In this document: piece by piece, positions 42,222 to 49,601 of the stretch
Layout: every line of letters begins with the position of its first letter
Numbering within the stretch: the first letter of the stretch is position 1
From: Bacillota bacterium
GTDB lineage: Bacteria > Bacillota > Clostridia > Lachnospirales > Lachnospiraceae
Assembly (NCBI GenBank): GCA_023399055.1
Contig: JAEWQV010000016.1
Coordinates: forward strand, 186,001-250,000
DNA length: 64,000 bases
Direction: 5' to 3'
The notes under the pieces: generated by a model
What the model was told of the DNA's origin: nothing
The model's database searches: none
Seen by the model: the letters and a program-made list of their open reading frames with translations, nothing else
Program-made: the position numbers and the translations under genes

Positions 42222-42237
42222 AACAGTTCAGAACCAA
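42222..42237 (+). repeat. Copy 4 of the dispersed 16-base motif
   Basis: AACAGTTCAGAACCAA, identical to the copy at 6353, located 7 bases after the stop of the FMN-binding lipoprotein gene. Confidence 0.45.
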
Positions 42238-42257
42238 GCAGGATATAAATAAATATT

Positions 42258-42337
42258 AAGGAGTGTTATAAGCATACCTGCCTATCATTCATTTAATTGA
42301 TATGGTAGAAGGCCGTGTCTTGTGACACTCCTTTTTT
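42258..42337 (+). terminator. Long-loop intrinsic terminator after the FMN-binding lipoprotein gene
   Basis: AAGGAGTGT (42258-42266) pairs with ACACTCCTT (42325-42333), followed by TTTT. The 58-base loop contains a second inverted repeat (CTATCATT near 42282 with ATTGATATGG near 42296), so the structure has an inner arm. It splits the electron transfer locus between the lipoprotein and ApbE genes. Confidence 0.68.
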
Positions 42338-42390
42338 AGGATTTACGAAGGTAAAGTGAAGTACTCTTTAATCTATACGAGGTGAAGATT

Positions 42391-43440
42391 TTGGGCAAAA
42401 AACTTATAATTTGTATTTTAATAATATCATTTGTAATTCAGATGGCTGGCTGTGGTACACCCAATAAGCGTTATCAGGCACAGTTCTTAGAGCTTTTTGA
42501 TACAGTAACAACAATTATCGGATACGCACCCGATAAGGAAACCTTCTCGGAATATGCCCAGATGGTTTATGATGAACTGAAGAGATATCATGAATTATAT
42601 GATATTTATAATAACTATGATGGTATGAATAATGTGAAAACAATTAATGACAATGCAGGTATTGCTCCAGTAAAGGTTGACCAAGAAATAATAGACCTTC
42701 TTCTGTTTGCAAAAGAGGGATATATAACTACTTTCGGCGAGTGTAATGTGGCCCTTGGTGCGGTTCTAAAAGTATGGCATGATTATAGAGAAGCAGGATC
42801 AGAAGACCCTGCTAATGCTGAGTTACCACCGATGGAGCTTTTACAAGAAAAAGCGAAGCATACTGATATTGACAAGTTAATTATAAATGAAACAGACAGC
42901 ACGGTTTACCTGGAGGACCCTGAGATGAGCCTGGATGTGGGTGCTGTTGCTAAAGGTTACGCTACGGAACGAGTAGCGGAGTACATGAAGCAGAATGGTT
43001 GCAAGAGTATATTACTAAGTGTCGGTGGTAATGTAAGAGCTGTCGGGGAACGAGATGGCGATGAGAAGGATAAATTATGGAACGTGGGTATTCAAAATCC
43101 TGACTTGCAAAGTGAAGATAAATATCTTTTAATAACTAAAATAGCGGACTTATCGTTGGTATCCAGTGGCGATTATGAAAGATACTATACTGTGGATGGT
43201 AAGGAATATCACCACATTATAGATAAAGATACCTTAATGCCCGCAGATTACTATACTGCGGTATCAATTATTTGTGAGGATTCTGGTCTGGCTGATCTTT
43301 ATGCAAAGCCTGCTTATAATATGCCCCTAGATGAAGCAAAGAAATTTATTGAGAGCCAGGACGGTGTGGAGGCAATGTGGGTCATGAAGGATGGTGAATT
43401 GATTTTTAGTTCCGGTTTTGAAAAATACATAAAAGAATAA
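42391..43440 (+). CDS. apbE: FAD:protein FMN transferase (ApbE), lipoprotein form
   Basis: The protein has 349 residues. The start is probably TTG 42391 (MGKKLIICILII), 8 bases after GAGG; the GTG at 42382 sits inside the site. A lipoprotein signal ends at MAGC. ApbE features: FDTVTTIIGY, the NDNAG segment, LDVGAVAKGYATERVAEYM (substrate-binding and catalytic region), SVGGNVRAVG, and YHHIIDKDTLMPADYYTAVSIIC, where the T of TAV and nearby Asp bind Mg-FAD. It transfers FMN from FAD to threonine in secreted flavoproteins, and the preceding lipoprotein is the obvious target. In the Listeria system the equivalent enzyme is FmnB. It is separated from its target by the terminator at 42258, so expression may be partly independent. 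Confidence 0.92.
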   Translation: MGKKLIICILIISFVIQMAGCGTPNKRYQAQFLELFDTVTTIIGYAPDKETFSEYAQMVYDELKRYHELYDIYNNYDGMNNVKTINDNAGIAPVKVDQEIIDLLLFAKEGYITTFGECNVALGAVLKVWHDYREAGSEDPANAELPPMELLQEKAKHTDIDKLIINETDSTVYLEDPEMSLDVGAVAKGYATERVAEYMKQNGCKSILLSVGGNVRAVGERDGDEKDKLWNVGIQNPDLQSEDKYLLITKIADLSLVSSGDYERYYTVDGKEYHHIIDKDTLMPADYYTAVSIICEDSGLADLYAKPAYNMPLDEAKKFIESQDGVEAMWVMKDGELIFSSGFEKYIKE

Positions 43441-43490
43441 TTATTAACAACTCTTTTAAGTCAATGATAATAATTAGTTAAAAAGGGAAT

Positions 43491-43528
43491 GGGCGATTGT
43501 AGCGGAAACATAAACAGTCGCCCTTTTC
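43491..43528 (+). terminator. Terminator after apbE
   Basis: GGGCGATTGT (43491-43500) pairs with ACAGTCGCCC (43514-43523, one G-U) and is followed by TTTTC. Confidence 0.85.
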
Positions 43529-43602
43529 TATAAGTTTCATAAATTTTGTTCTCGCTAAACGGTTATAGTAAATACATAGGATTATACCTAAAAAGATAAC
43601 CC

Positions 43603-43631
43603 TTGCAATCTAGGAATCTTACGATTAGAAT
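43603..43631 (+). promoter_or_regulatory. Promoter of the Lrp-family gene
   Basis: TTGCAA (43603-43608), a 17-base spacer, TAGAAT (43626-43631), about 72 bases upstream of the start codon. Confidence 0.5.
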
Positions 43632-43702
43632 AGAGATAATAGGAACATAGGAGAACTAGGAACTGTAAGGTTTAGAAAAGATGGGATAGGAGCAAAAGCG
43701 AT

Positions 43703-44158
43703 ATGGATCATATTGACAAGCAGCTATTAATTATGCTTCAGGAAAATGCACGTGTACCTTTAAAACAACTTGCGGAAAGAGTTTATTTATCTTCACCTGC
43801 AGTTGCTGCCCGAATTGAACGCTTGGAAAAGAAGGGTATCATTAAGGGATATCATACAAATATCGATTGGTTGAAATTAGGTCATCATATAACTGCCTTT
43901 ATTAATCTGGAAGTAGCACCTTCACAGAAGCCAGAGTTTTATCCGTTTATCAAGGCATGTCCAAATGTAATGGAGTGCAATTGTGTAACTGGCACATACT
44001 CTATGTTAATTAAGGTATGCTTCTCTAGTACAATGGCACTGGATGCGTTTATTGGTGAGGTACAACGTTTTGGTAAGACAAGTACTCAGATTGTATTCTC
44101 AACGGCAGTGGAACATAGGGGTATTCAAATATTGGGGGAAGAGAAGGACGAAGCCTAA
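43703..44158 (+). CDS. Lrp/AsnC family transcriptional regulator
   Basis: The protein has 151 residues. The N-terminal helix-turn-helix is MDHIDKQLLIMLQENARVPLKQLAERVYLSSPAVAARIERLEKKG with family spacing; the C-terminal RAM domain (about 65-140) contains NVMECNCVTGTYSMLIKV, the ligand-binding loop. Such proteins respond to amino acids and often act as octamers on nearby or distant promoters. The target is unknown; neighbours are the electron transfer locus before it and an ArsR-type regulator after it. It appears to have its own promoter. Confidence 0.9.
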   Translation: MDHIDKQLLIMLQENARVPLKQLAERVYLSSPAVAARIERLEKKGIIKGYHTNIDWLKLGHHITAFINLEVAPSQKPEFYPFIKACPNVMECNCVTGTYSMLIKVCFSSTMALDAFIGEVQRFGKTSTQIVFSTAVEHRGIQILGEEKDEA

Positions 44159-44241
44159 CAGAGTATTTAAAATAATGAATTCCTAACAGGTTTTTAAGGG
44201 AATATAAATTATTACGGAGAACAACTTATAGGGGTTAAATT

Positions 44242-45168
44242 ATGATTAATACAATAAAAATGAATCTGGATGATACGGTGCATTTGGCTAATATCGCAAA
44301 AGCACTTTCTTCAGAGACCAGACTTGAGATACTTCAGCAACTTCGTTTACAAAGTTTAAATGTAAATGAGATTGCTGAAATTCTTAATATTCCGGCGTCA
44401 TCTTCAGCAGCACATGTAAAGATTTTGGAGGAGGCCGGACTTATTTACACGAAACTACAGCCAGGAATTAGAGGTTCCATGAAGGTGTGTCATATCGTGC
44501 TTGACCATATTTATGTGGAACTTAACACAGCAAAGAAACAACTCCAGGATGAAATTACAATAAAAATGCCAATTGGAAGTTATGTTGATTATAAAATTAT
44601 ACCTACCTGTGGCGTTGTTAGTAGCAAAGGACCAATTGGTTCAGAAGATGATCCTCGGTGTTATTATCTGCCGGAGCGAGCATTTGCGCAACTCATCTGG
44701 CTAGGGGATGGGTACATAGAGTATCGTTTTCCTACCAATCAAATACAAGGAAAACAATTATTACGAGTAGAGATTTCGGCAGAATTATGCTCGGAGGATC
44801 ACGAATATAATATGGAATATCCCTCCGATATCACCTTGTGGATGGATGGTTTAGAAGTAGGAACCTGGAACTGTCCCAGTGATTTCGGTGGACGAAGGGG
44901 GAAGCTCAATCCTACCTGGTGGCCGGATAAGAATACACAGTATGGGTTATTGAAGACCTGGAAGGTAACAGAAGAAGGTTGTTACTTGGACGAAGTGAAA
45001 TCCGGGGAACATAGACTATCACAATTTCACTTAGAGCAGAAAGAGTACATTACTGTTCGGATCGGCATTAAGGAAGATGCTCTGCATAAGGGAGGTCTTA
45101 ACCTGTTTGGAGAAGGCTTCGGCGACTATGCACAAAATGTGGTTATGAAAATAGTATTTCAAAGTTAA
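44242..45168 (+). CDS. ArsR-type winged-helix regulator with a large C-terminal domain
   Basis: The protein has 308 residues. Residues 1-95 form an ArsR-like winged helix (IAKALSSETRLEILQQLRLQ and NEIAEILNIPASSSAAHVKILEEAGL), without the cysteines of metal sensors. The C-terminal 200 residues appear to be a beta-rich domain with EITLWMDGLEVG-like strands and GTWNCPSDFGGRRGKLNPTWW. The latter resembles the C-terminal ligand domain of carbohydrate-linked ArsR relatives in Firmicutes, although I cannot name its ligand. It precedes galK by 226 bases and may regulate the galactose genes; that is inference from position only. A hairpin without T-run follows it. Confidence 0.8.
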   Translation: MINTIKMNLDDTVHLANIAKALSSETRLEILQQLRLQSLNVNEIAEILNIPASSSAAHVKILEEAGLIYTKLQPGIRGSMKVCHIVLDHIYVELNTAKKQLQDEITIKMPIGSYVDYKIIPTCGVVSSKGPIGSEDDPRCYYLPERAFAQLIWLGDGYIEYRFPTNQIQGKQLLRVEISAELCSEDHEYNMEYPSDITLWMDGLEVGTWNCPSDFGGRRGKLNPTWWPDKNTQYGLLKTWKVTEEGCYLDEVKSGEHRLSQFHLEQKEYITVRIGIKEDALHKGGLNLFGEGFGDYAQNVVMKIVFQS

Positions 45169-45178
45169 GGATATTGAA

Positions 45179-45209
45179 ACTCCTCTTTACAAATTGGGTA
45201 AAGAGGAGT
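45179..45209 (+). terminator. Hairpin after the ArsR-type regulator gene
   Basis: A perfect 12-bp stem (ACTCCTCTTTAC and its complement) with a 7-base loop, 10 bases past the stop. It is followed by AAAATAAAG, not T's, so termination strength is uncertain. Confidence 0.5.
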
Positions 45210-45394
45210 AAAATAAAGCTCATAACAACATAATATATGTTTTAAAACAAAATATTTAAAATAAATATAATTTAACGTTGATAGTGACTTACATAAGGAA
45301 AAAAAGAGAAACTAACTTTTAAAAGCGGTTGGGTAAATGAATAGTTAAAGATATTTCTGAAAGAACATACAAAACATATATAAAGGAGAAGGAC

Positions 45395-46561
45395 ATGAAA
45401 AAAGAGCTAATGTTAAAATTTGAAGAAGTGTTTGGTGCAGGTGGAGAGTACGAAACTTATTTTGCACCCGGTAGAGTAAATCTGATTGGTGAGCATACAG
45501 ATTATAATGGAGGGCATGTTTTTCCCTGTGCTCTGACGATTGGAACATATGCAGTTGCGAGAAAGAGAACAGATGATAAATTACGATTCTTTTCCATGAA
45601 CTTTGAGAATCTGGGGATTATTGAATCTTCCGTTATTGATCTTGAGAACAAGAAAGAAGATGACTGGGCGAATTACCCTAAGGGTGTTATTAAGACCCTT
45701 CAAAATAAAGGATATGTCATAGACAAAGGGTTAGACATCCTGTATTTTGGTACTATTCCAAACGGTTCTGGTCTTTCTTCCTCAGCATCCATTGAAGTAT
45801 TGACGGGATTCCTTTTGTCTAAATTATTTAATCTTAACATAAATATGATTGATATCGCACTCATTGCCCAGTCTGCTGAGAATAAATTCATTGGGGTTAA
45901 TTGTGGTATTATGGATCAGTTTGCAATCGCTATGGGGAAAAAAGAGAATGCAATATTCTTAGATACATCAAATCTTGAATATGAATATGCTCCGTTGGAA
46001 CTTGGTGATGCAAAAATTGTTATTATGAATACCAACAAGAAGCGTGGGTTAGGAGACTCAAAGTATAATGAACGTCGAAGTGAATGTGAGACAGCCCTTG
46101 CAGAACTTCAGACTGTGATAGAGATCAAGACACTTGGTGATTTAACAGAAGAACAATTTGAGGCGCATAAGGCTGCTATCAAGGATGACCTTAGAATAAA
46201 ACGAGCAAAGCATGCGGTCTATGAAAATCAGAGAACTATTAAAGCAGTCGAAGCCTTAAAAAATAAAGATTTAGCTTTACTTGGTTCCTTAATGAATGCC
46301 TCCCATGTTTCTCTGCAGCACGATTATGAAGTAACTGGTGAGGAATTGGATACCATAGTGGAAGCAGCTTGGAAGCAAGAGGGTGTACTTGGAGCCCGAA
46401 TGACTGGAGCAGGATTTGGTGGATGTGCAGTTAGTATCGTTAATGCAGCTTCAGTCGATAGTTTTATTAGTAACGTAGGTAAAGAGTATAGTGATAAAAT
46501 TGGCTATGAAGCTACTTTCTATGTTGTAGAAGTTGGTAATGGACCAATAATTCTAGCTTAG
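45395..46561 (+). CDS. galK: Galactokinase
   Basis: The protein has 388 residues, a GHMP kinase that phosphorylates galactose at C1. Motifs: galactokinase signature GRVNLIGEHTDYNGGHVFP near the N-terminus, the ATP-binding GHMP loop PNGSGLSSSASIEV, the catalytic-Asp region NCGIMDQFAIAMG, and the late GARMTGAGFGGCAVSI. It opens the Leloir cluster galK-galE-galT; the galactose-1-phosphate it makes is used by GalT. AAGGAG 7 bases upstream supports the ATG at 45395. The 192-bp hairpin element at 46574 separates it from galE, which may affect coordination. Confidence 0.96.
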   Translation: MKKELMLKFEEVFGAGGEYETYFAPGRVNLIGEHTDYNGGHVFPCALTIGTYAVARKRTDDKLRFFSMNFENLGIIESSVIDLENKKEDDWANYPKGVIKTLQNKGYVIDKGLDILYFGTIPNGSGLSSSASIEVLTGFLLSKLFNLNINMIDIALIAQSAENKFIGVNCGIMDQFAIAMGKKENAIFLDTSNLEYEYAPLELGDAKIVIMNTNKKRGLGDSKYNERRSECETALAELQTVIEIKTLGDLTEEQFEAHKAAIKDDLRIKRAKHAVYENQRTIKAVEALKNKDLALLGSLMNASHVSLQHDYEVTGEELDTIVEAAWKQEGVLGARMTGAGFGGCAVSIVNAASVDSFISNVGKEYSDKIGYEATFYVVEVGNGPIILA

Positions 46562-46573
46562 CTATAACGATAT

Positions 46574-46765
46574 GATGCCGGGGTCAAAAGCCTGATTAGG
46601 TTATCTAAGATGAATATAAGAGTATATACATTCATCTGGACTTGCCTTACCATCTTGAGACTGCCTAAAAACAGGGCAATCTCAAGATGCCGGTCTGCGC
46701 CATCTGAATATATATACTCTTATATTCATCTTTTAGACACAGTGAAGGCTTTTGACCCCAACATC
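46574..46765. repeat. 192-bp nested inverted-repeat element between galK and galE
   Basis: The outer arms GATGCCGGGGTCAAAAGCC (46574-46592) and its near complement (46747-46765) differ at two positions. The middle arms GATGAATATAAGAGTATATA (46609-46628) and 46711-46730 are perfect 20-bp complements. The inner arms CATCTTGAGA (46651-46660) and 46680-46689 are perfect. The element therefore folds as one long rod. It may be a MITE-like insertion or an RNA structure modulating read-through from galK to galE. A 68-codon open frame inside it is a by-product of the palindrome. Confidence 0.85.
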
Positions 46766-46883
46766 ATCGATATATTAGTAAGAAAAGGATTTAGATTGAT
46801 GATTAGACGAATATAAAATTAGGACTTTAAATTTATTAGTTATAGCAATTTAATTTGGTACATCTATGTGGAAGGAGATTATT

Positions 46884-47870
46884 ATGAGCATTTTAGTATT
46901 AGGTGGTGCAGGATATATTGGTTCTCATACAGTATATGAATTGATCGATAAGGGTGAGGATGTTGTCATTATTGATAATCTGGAAACCGGGTTTATAGAG
47001 GCTGTACATCCCAAAGCACGTTTTTACCAGGGTGACATTAGAGACAGAAGCTTTTTAGATGAGGTATTTGGGAAAGAAAAGATTGAAGCAGTCATTCATT
47101 TTGCAGCAAATTCACTTGTAGGTGAAAGTATGGTGAAGCCTTTAAAATATTATGACAATAATGTAAATGGCGCAAAAGTATTATTAGAAGCTATGGTTGC
47201 GCATAGCATTAATAAGATTGTATTTTCCTCAACAGCTGCAACTTACGGGGAGCCAGAACGTGTGCCGATTTTGGAAACAGATAAAACAGAGCCAACGAAC
47301 ACTTATGGTGAAACCAAATTAGCCATGGAGAAGATGTTCAAATGGACTGGCGTGGCTCATGACCTTCGATTTGTTTCTTTACGATATTTTAATGCTTGTG
47401 GTGCTCATAAAAGTGGTCAGATCGGAGAAGCACATAATCCTGAAAGTCATCTAATTCCACTTATTTTACAGGTGCCAAACAAGAAGAGAGAAGCCATTAG
47501 TGTGTTTGGTGATGATTACGATACAAAGGATGGAACTTGCATTCGTGACTATATTCATGTTACTGACTTAGCACAGGCTCATATTTTAGCGGTAGAGTAT
47601 CTGCGTAAGGGGAATGAAAGCAGTATCTTTAACCTTGGAAATGGGGTTGGTTTTACCGTTAAAGAAGTAATTGACGCTGCTTGTAAAGTAACAAATTCCT
47701 CAATTAAGACAGAGATTGTTCCAAGACGTGCTGGTGATCCTGCTGCCTTAATTGCTTCCAGTGAGAAGGCGCAGACCATATTGGGTTGGAAACCGGAATA
47801 TACAGATCTGGAACAGATTATTGCTACAGCCTGGGCGTGGCATAGTACCCATCCAAATGGTTATAAATAA
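46884..47870 (+). CDS. galE: UDP-glucose 4-epimerase
   Basis: The protein has 328 residues. The start at 46884 (MSILVLGGAGYIGSHT) has AAGGAG 7 bases upstream; an ATG at 46866 falls before the site. It is a short-chain dehydrogenase fold with GGAGYIGSH for NAD binding, FSSTAATYGEP with the catalytic Ser/Thr, and YGETKLAMEKM with the YxxxK pair. RDYIHVTDLAQAHILA is the typical epimerase segment. It interconverts UDP-glucose and UDP-galactose so that GalT can cycle. It is the middle gene of the galactose cluster; galT follows 30 bases later. Confidence 0.96.
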   Translation: MSILVLGGAGYIGSHTVYELIDKGEDVVIIDNLETGFIEAVHPKARFYQGDIRDRSFLDEVFGKEKIEAVIHFAANSLVGESMVKPLKYYDNNVNGAKVLLEAMVAHSINKIVFSSTAATYGEPERVPILETDKTEPTNTYGETKLAMEKMFKWTGVAHDLRFVSLRYFNACGAHKSGQIGEAHNPESHLIPLILQVPNKKREAISVFGDDYDTKDGTCIRDYIHVTDLAQAHILAVEYLRKGNESSIFNLGNGVGFTVKEVIDAACKVTNSSIKTEIVPRRAGDPAALIASSEKAQTILGWKPEYTDLEQIIATAWAWHSTHPNGYK

Positions 47871-47899
47871 GTTTACAGGCTTAAGGAAGGCATGATTAT

Positions 47900-49426
47900 A
47901 TGATATACAAATGGATAGATAAGTTGGTAGAATACGGATATTCTACCAACTTAATTAATGAAGAGGACATCATTTATACACGGAATAGGTTGCTTGAATT
48001 ATTTCAACTTGAGGATTATAACGAACAAGAAATAGAGAAAGTGGATGAAATTTATGAATCTGTGTTTGACCTGGAAAAAATATTAAAGGAATTGACAGAT
48101 TATGCCTATGACCAAGGAATCCTAAAAGAAAACACCATTACATATCGGGATTTATTTGATACTAAAATAATGGGACTTTTGGTACCAAGCCCCAGTGTAG
48201 TAATAAGAAACTTTAAATCGAGATACACGAACTCCCCAAGAGAAGCCACAGACTTTTTTTATAAACTAAGCCAAAATTCTGATTATATTCGTACCTATCG
48301 GATTAAAAAAGACTTAAAATGGATTACAACTACAGAGTACGGCGATTTGGATATTACGGTAAACCTTTCAAAACCGGAAAAAGACCCAAAGGCAATCGCT
48401 GCTGCTAAAAATTCCAAACAGAGTTCTTATCCTAAGTGCCAATTATGCTATGAAAATGAAGGCTATGCAGGAAGATTGGATCATCCTGCACGGCAAAACC
48501 ATCGAATTATACCAGTAATAATTGAAGGAAAAAAGTGGGGCTTTCAGTATTCACCCTATGTCTATTATCCGGAGCATTGCATCGTGTTCAATTCGGAGCA
48601 TATTCCAATGAGAATTGAGAAGGCTACTTTTCGGAAATTGTTGGATTTTGTAATACAATTTCCACATTATTTTGTGGGTTCCAATGCTGACCTTCCAATT
48701 GTTGGGGGATCTATTCTGAGTCATGATCATTTTCAAGGTGGTAATTATGAATTTTCAATGGCAAGAGCAGAGATGGAGCATAAATTTAGCATTAAAGGTT
48801 TTGAAGATGTTGAAGCTGGGATTGTTGCCTGGCCGATGTCGGTAATACGACTTAGATCTAAGGATGATGAGCGATTGGTAGAATTGGCAGACCTGGTTTT
48901 AAATAAATGGCGTGACTATTCAGATGAAACAGTGGACATTTATGCTGTTACAACTGAGGTACATAATACAATAACACCAATTGCAAGAAAAAGAGGAGAT
49001 TTCTACGAACTAGACTTAGTTCTTCGTAATAATCGTACGAGTGAAGAACACCCCTTTGGAATTTTCCATCCGCATCAGGAACTGCATCACATTAAGAAGG
49101 AGAATATCGGGCTAATCGAAGTAATGGGATTAGCCGTATTACCCGTAAGATTAAAAGAGGAAATGGAACTTCTGAAAGATTACCTTATTGAGGGTAAAGA
49201 CCTTCGTTCCCATGAGTTGATAGAAAAGCATGCAGACTGGGCTGAAAAGTTTTTATCTTCGTACCCAGAGATTAAGGAAGACAGCATACATAATATAATT
49301 GAACAAGAAATCGGCAAGGTATTTCTTAAAGTATTAGAACATGCTGGAGTATTTAAAAGGACAGAAGAGGGGCAGATGGCTTTTAATCGATTTGTTAGCT
49401 CCTTATCGAACAATAGAATTGTTTAA
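47900..49426 (+). CDS. galT: UDP-glucose:hexose-1-phosphate uridylyltransferase, class 2 (GalT)
   Basis: The protein has 508 residues, longer than the class 1 enzyme of proteobacteria and typical of the Firmicutes class 2. Family features: CQLCYENEGYAGRLDHPARQNHR, GWGFQYSPYVYYPEHCIV-like segment (KWGFQYSPYVYYPEHC), and GGSILSHDHFQGG, in which the HDHFQ histidine is the uridylylated residue. It transfers UMP from UDP-glucose to galactose-1-phosphate, completing the Leloir pathway with GalK and GalE. A GGAAGG site lies 9 bases before the ATG. The cluster ends with a strong terminator. Confidence 0.94.
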   Translation: MIYKWIDKLVEYGYSTNLINEEDIIYTRNRLLELFQLEDYNEQEIEKVDEIYESVFDLEKILKELTDYAYDQGILKENTITYRDLFDTKIMGLLVPSPSVVIRNFKSRYTNSPREATDFFYKLSQNSDYIRTYRIKKDLKWITTTEYGDLDITVNLSKPEKDPKAIAAAKNSKQSSYPKCQLCYENEGYAGRLDHPARQNHRIIPVIIEGKKWGFQYSPYVYYPEHCIVFNSEHIPMRIEKATFRKLLDFVIQFPHYFVGSNADLPIVGGSILSHDHFQGGNYEFSMARAEMEHKFSIKGFEDVEAGIVAWPMSVIRLRSKDDERLVELADLVLNKWRDYSDETVDIYAVTTEVHNTITPIARKRGDFYELDLVLRNNRTSEEHPFGIFHPHQELHHIKKENIGLIEVMGLAVLPVRLKEEMELLKDYLIEGKDLRSHELIEKHADWAEKFLSSYPEIKEDSIHNIIEQEIGKVFLKVLEHAGVFKRTEEGQMAFNRFVSSLSNNRIV

Positions 49427-49430
49427 ATGT

Positions 49431-49460
49431 AAAAAAGTGCCAGCTTGCTGGCACTTTTTT
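49431..49460. terminator. Strong bidirectional terminator after galT
   Basis: A perfect 14-bp stem (AAAAAAGTGCCAGC and its complement) with a 2-base centre, ending in T6, immediately after the galT stop. Confidence 0.92.
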
Positions 49461-49488
49461 CTAGGCACAATTAACCTATATTTGGACT

Positions 49489-49517
49489 TTGACAGAGAAT
49501 CAGATTAATGGTTTAAT
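49489..49517 (+). promoter_or_regulatory. Promoter of the M14 carboxypeptidase gene
   Basis: TTGACA (49489-49494, the consensus -35), a 17-base spacer, TTTAAT (49512-49517), about 85 bases upstream of the start codon. Confidence 0.55.
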
Positions 49518-49601
49518 TATAATAACCGTCAACTGACAAATATCGACTTTAATCATTGATTAAAGTACGATGCAACTTAACATCAATGGAGAGGTCACTA
49601 T

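Noticed and set aside
46610..46816. 68-codon plus-strand frame between galK and galE
   Set aside because: It lies in the nested inverted repeat and is a by-product of its palindromic sequence; no ribosome binding site.
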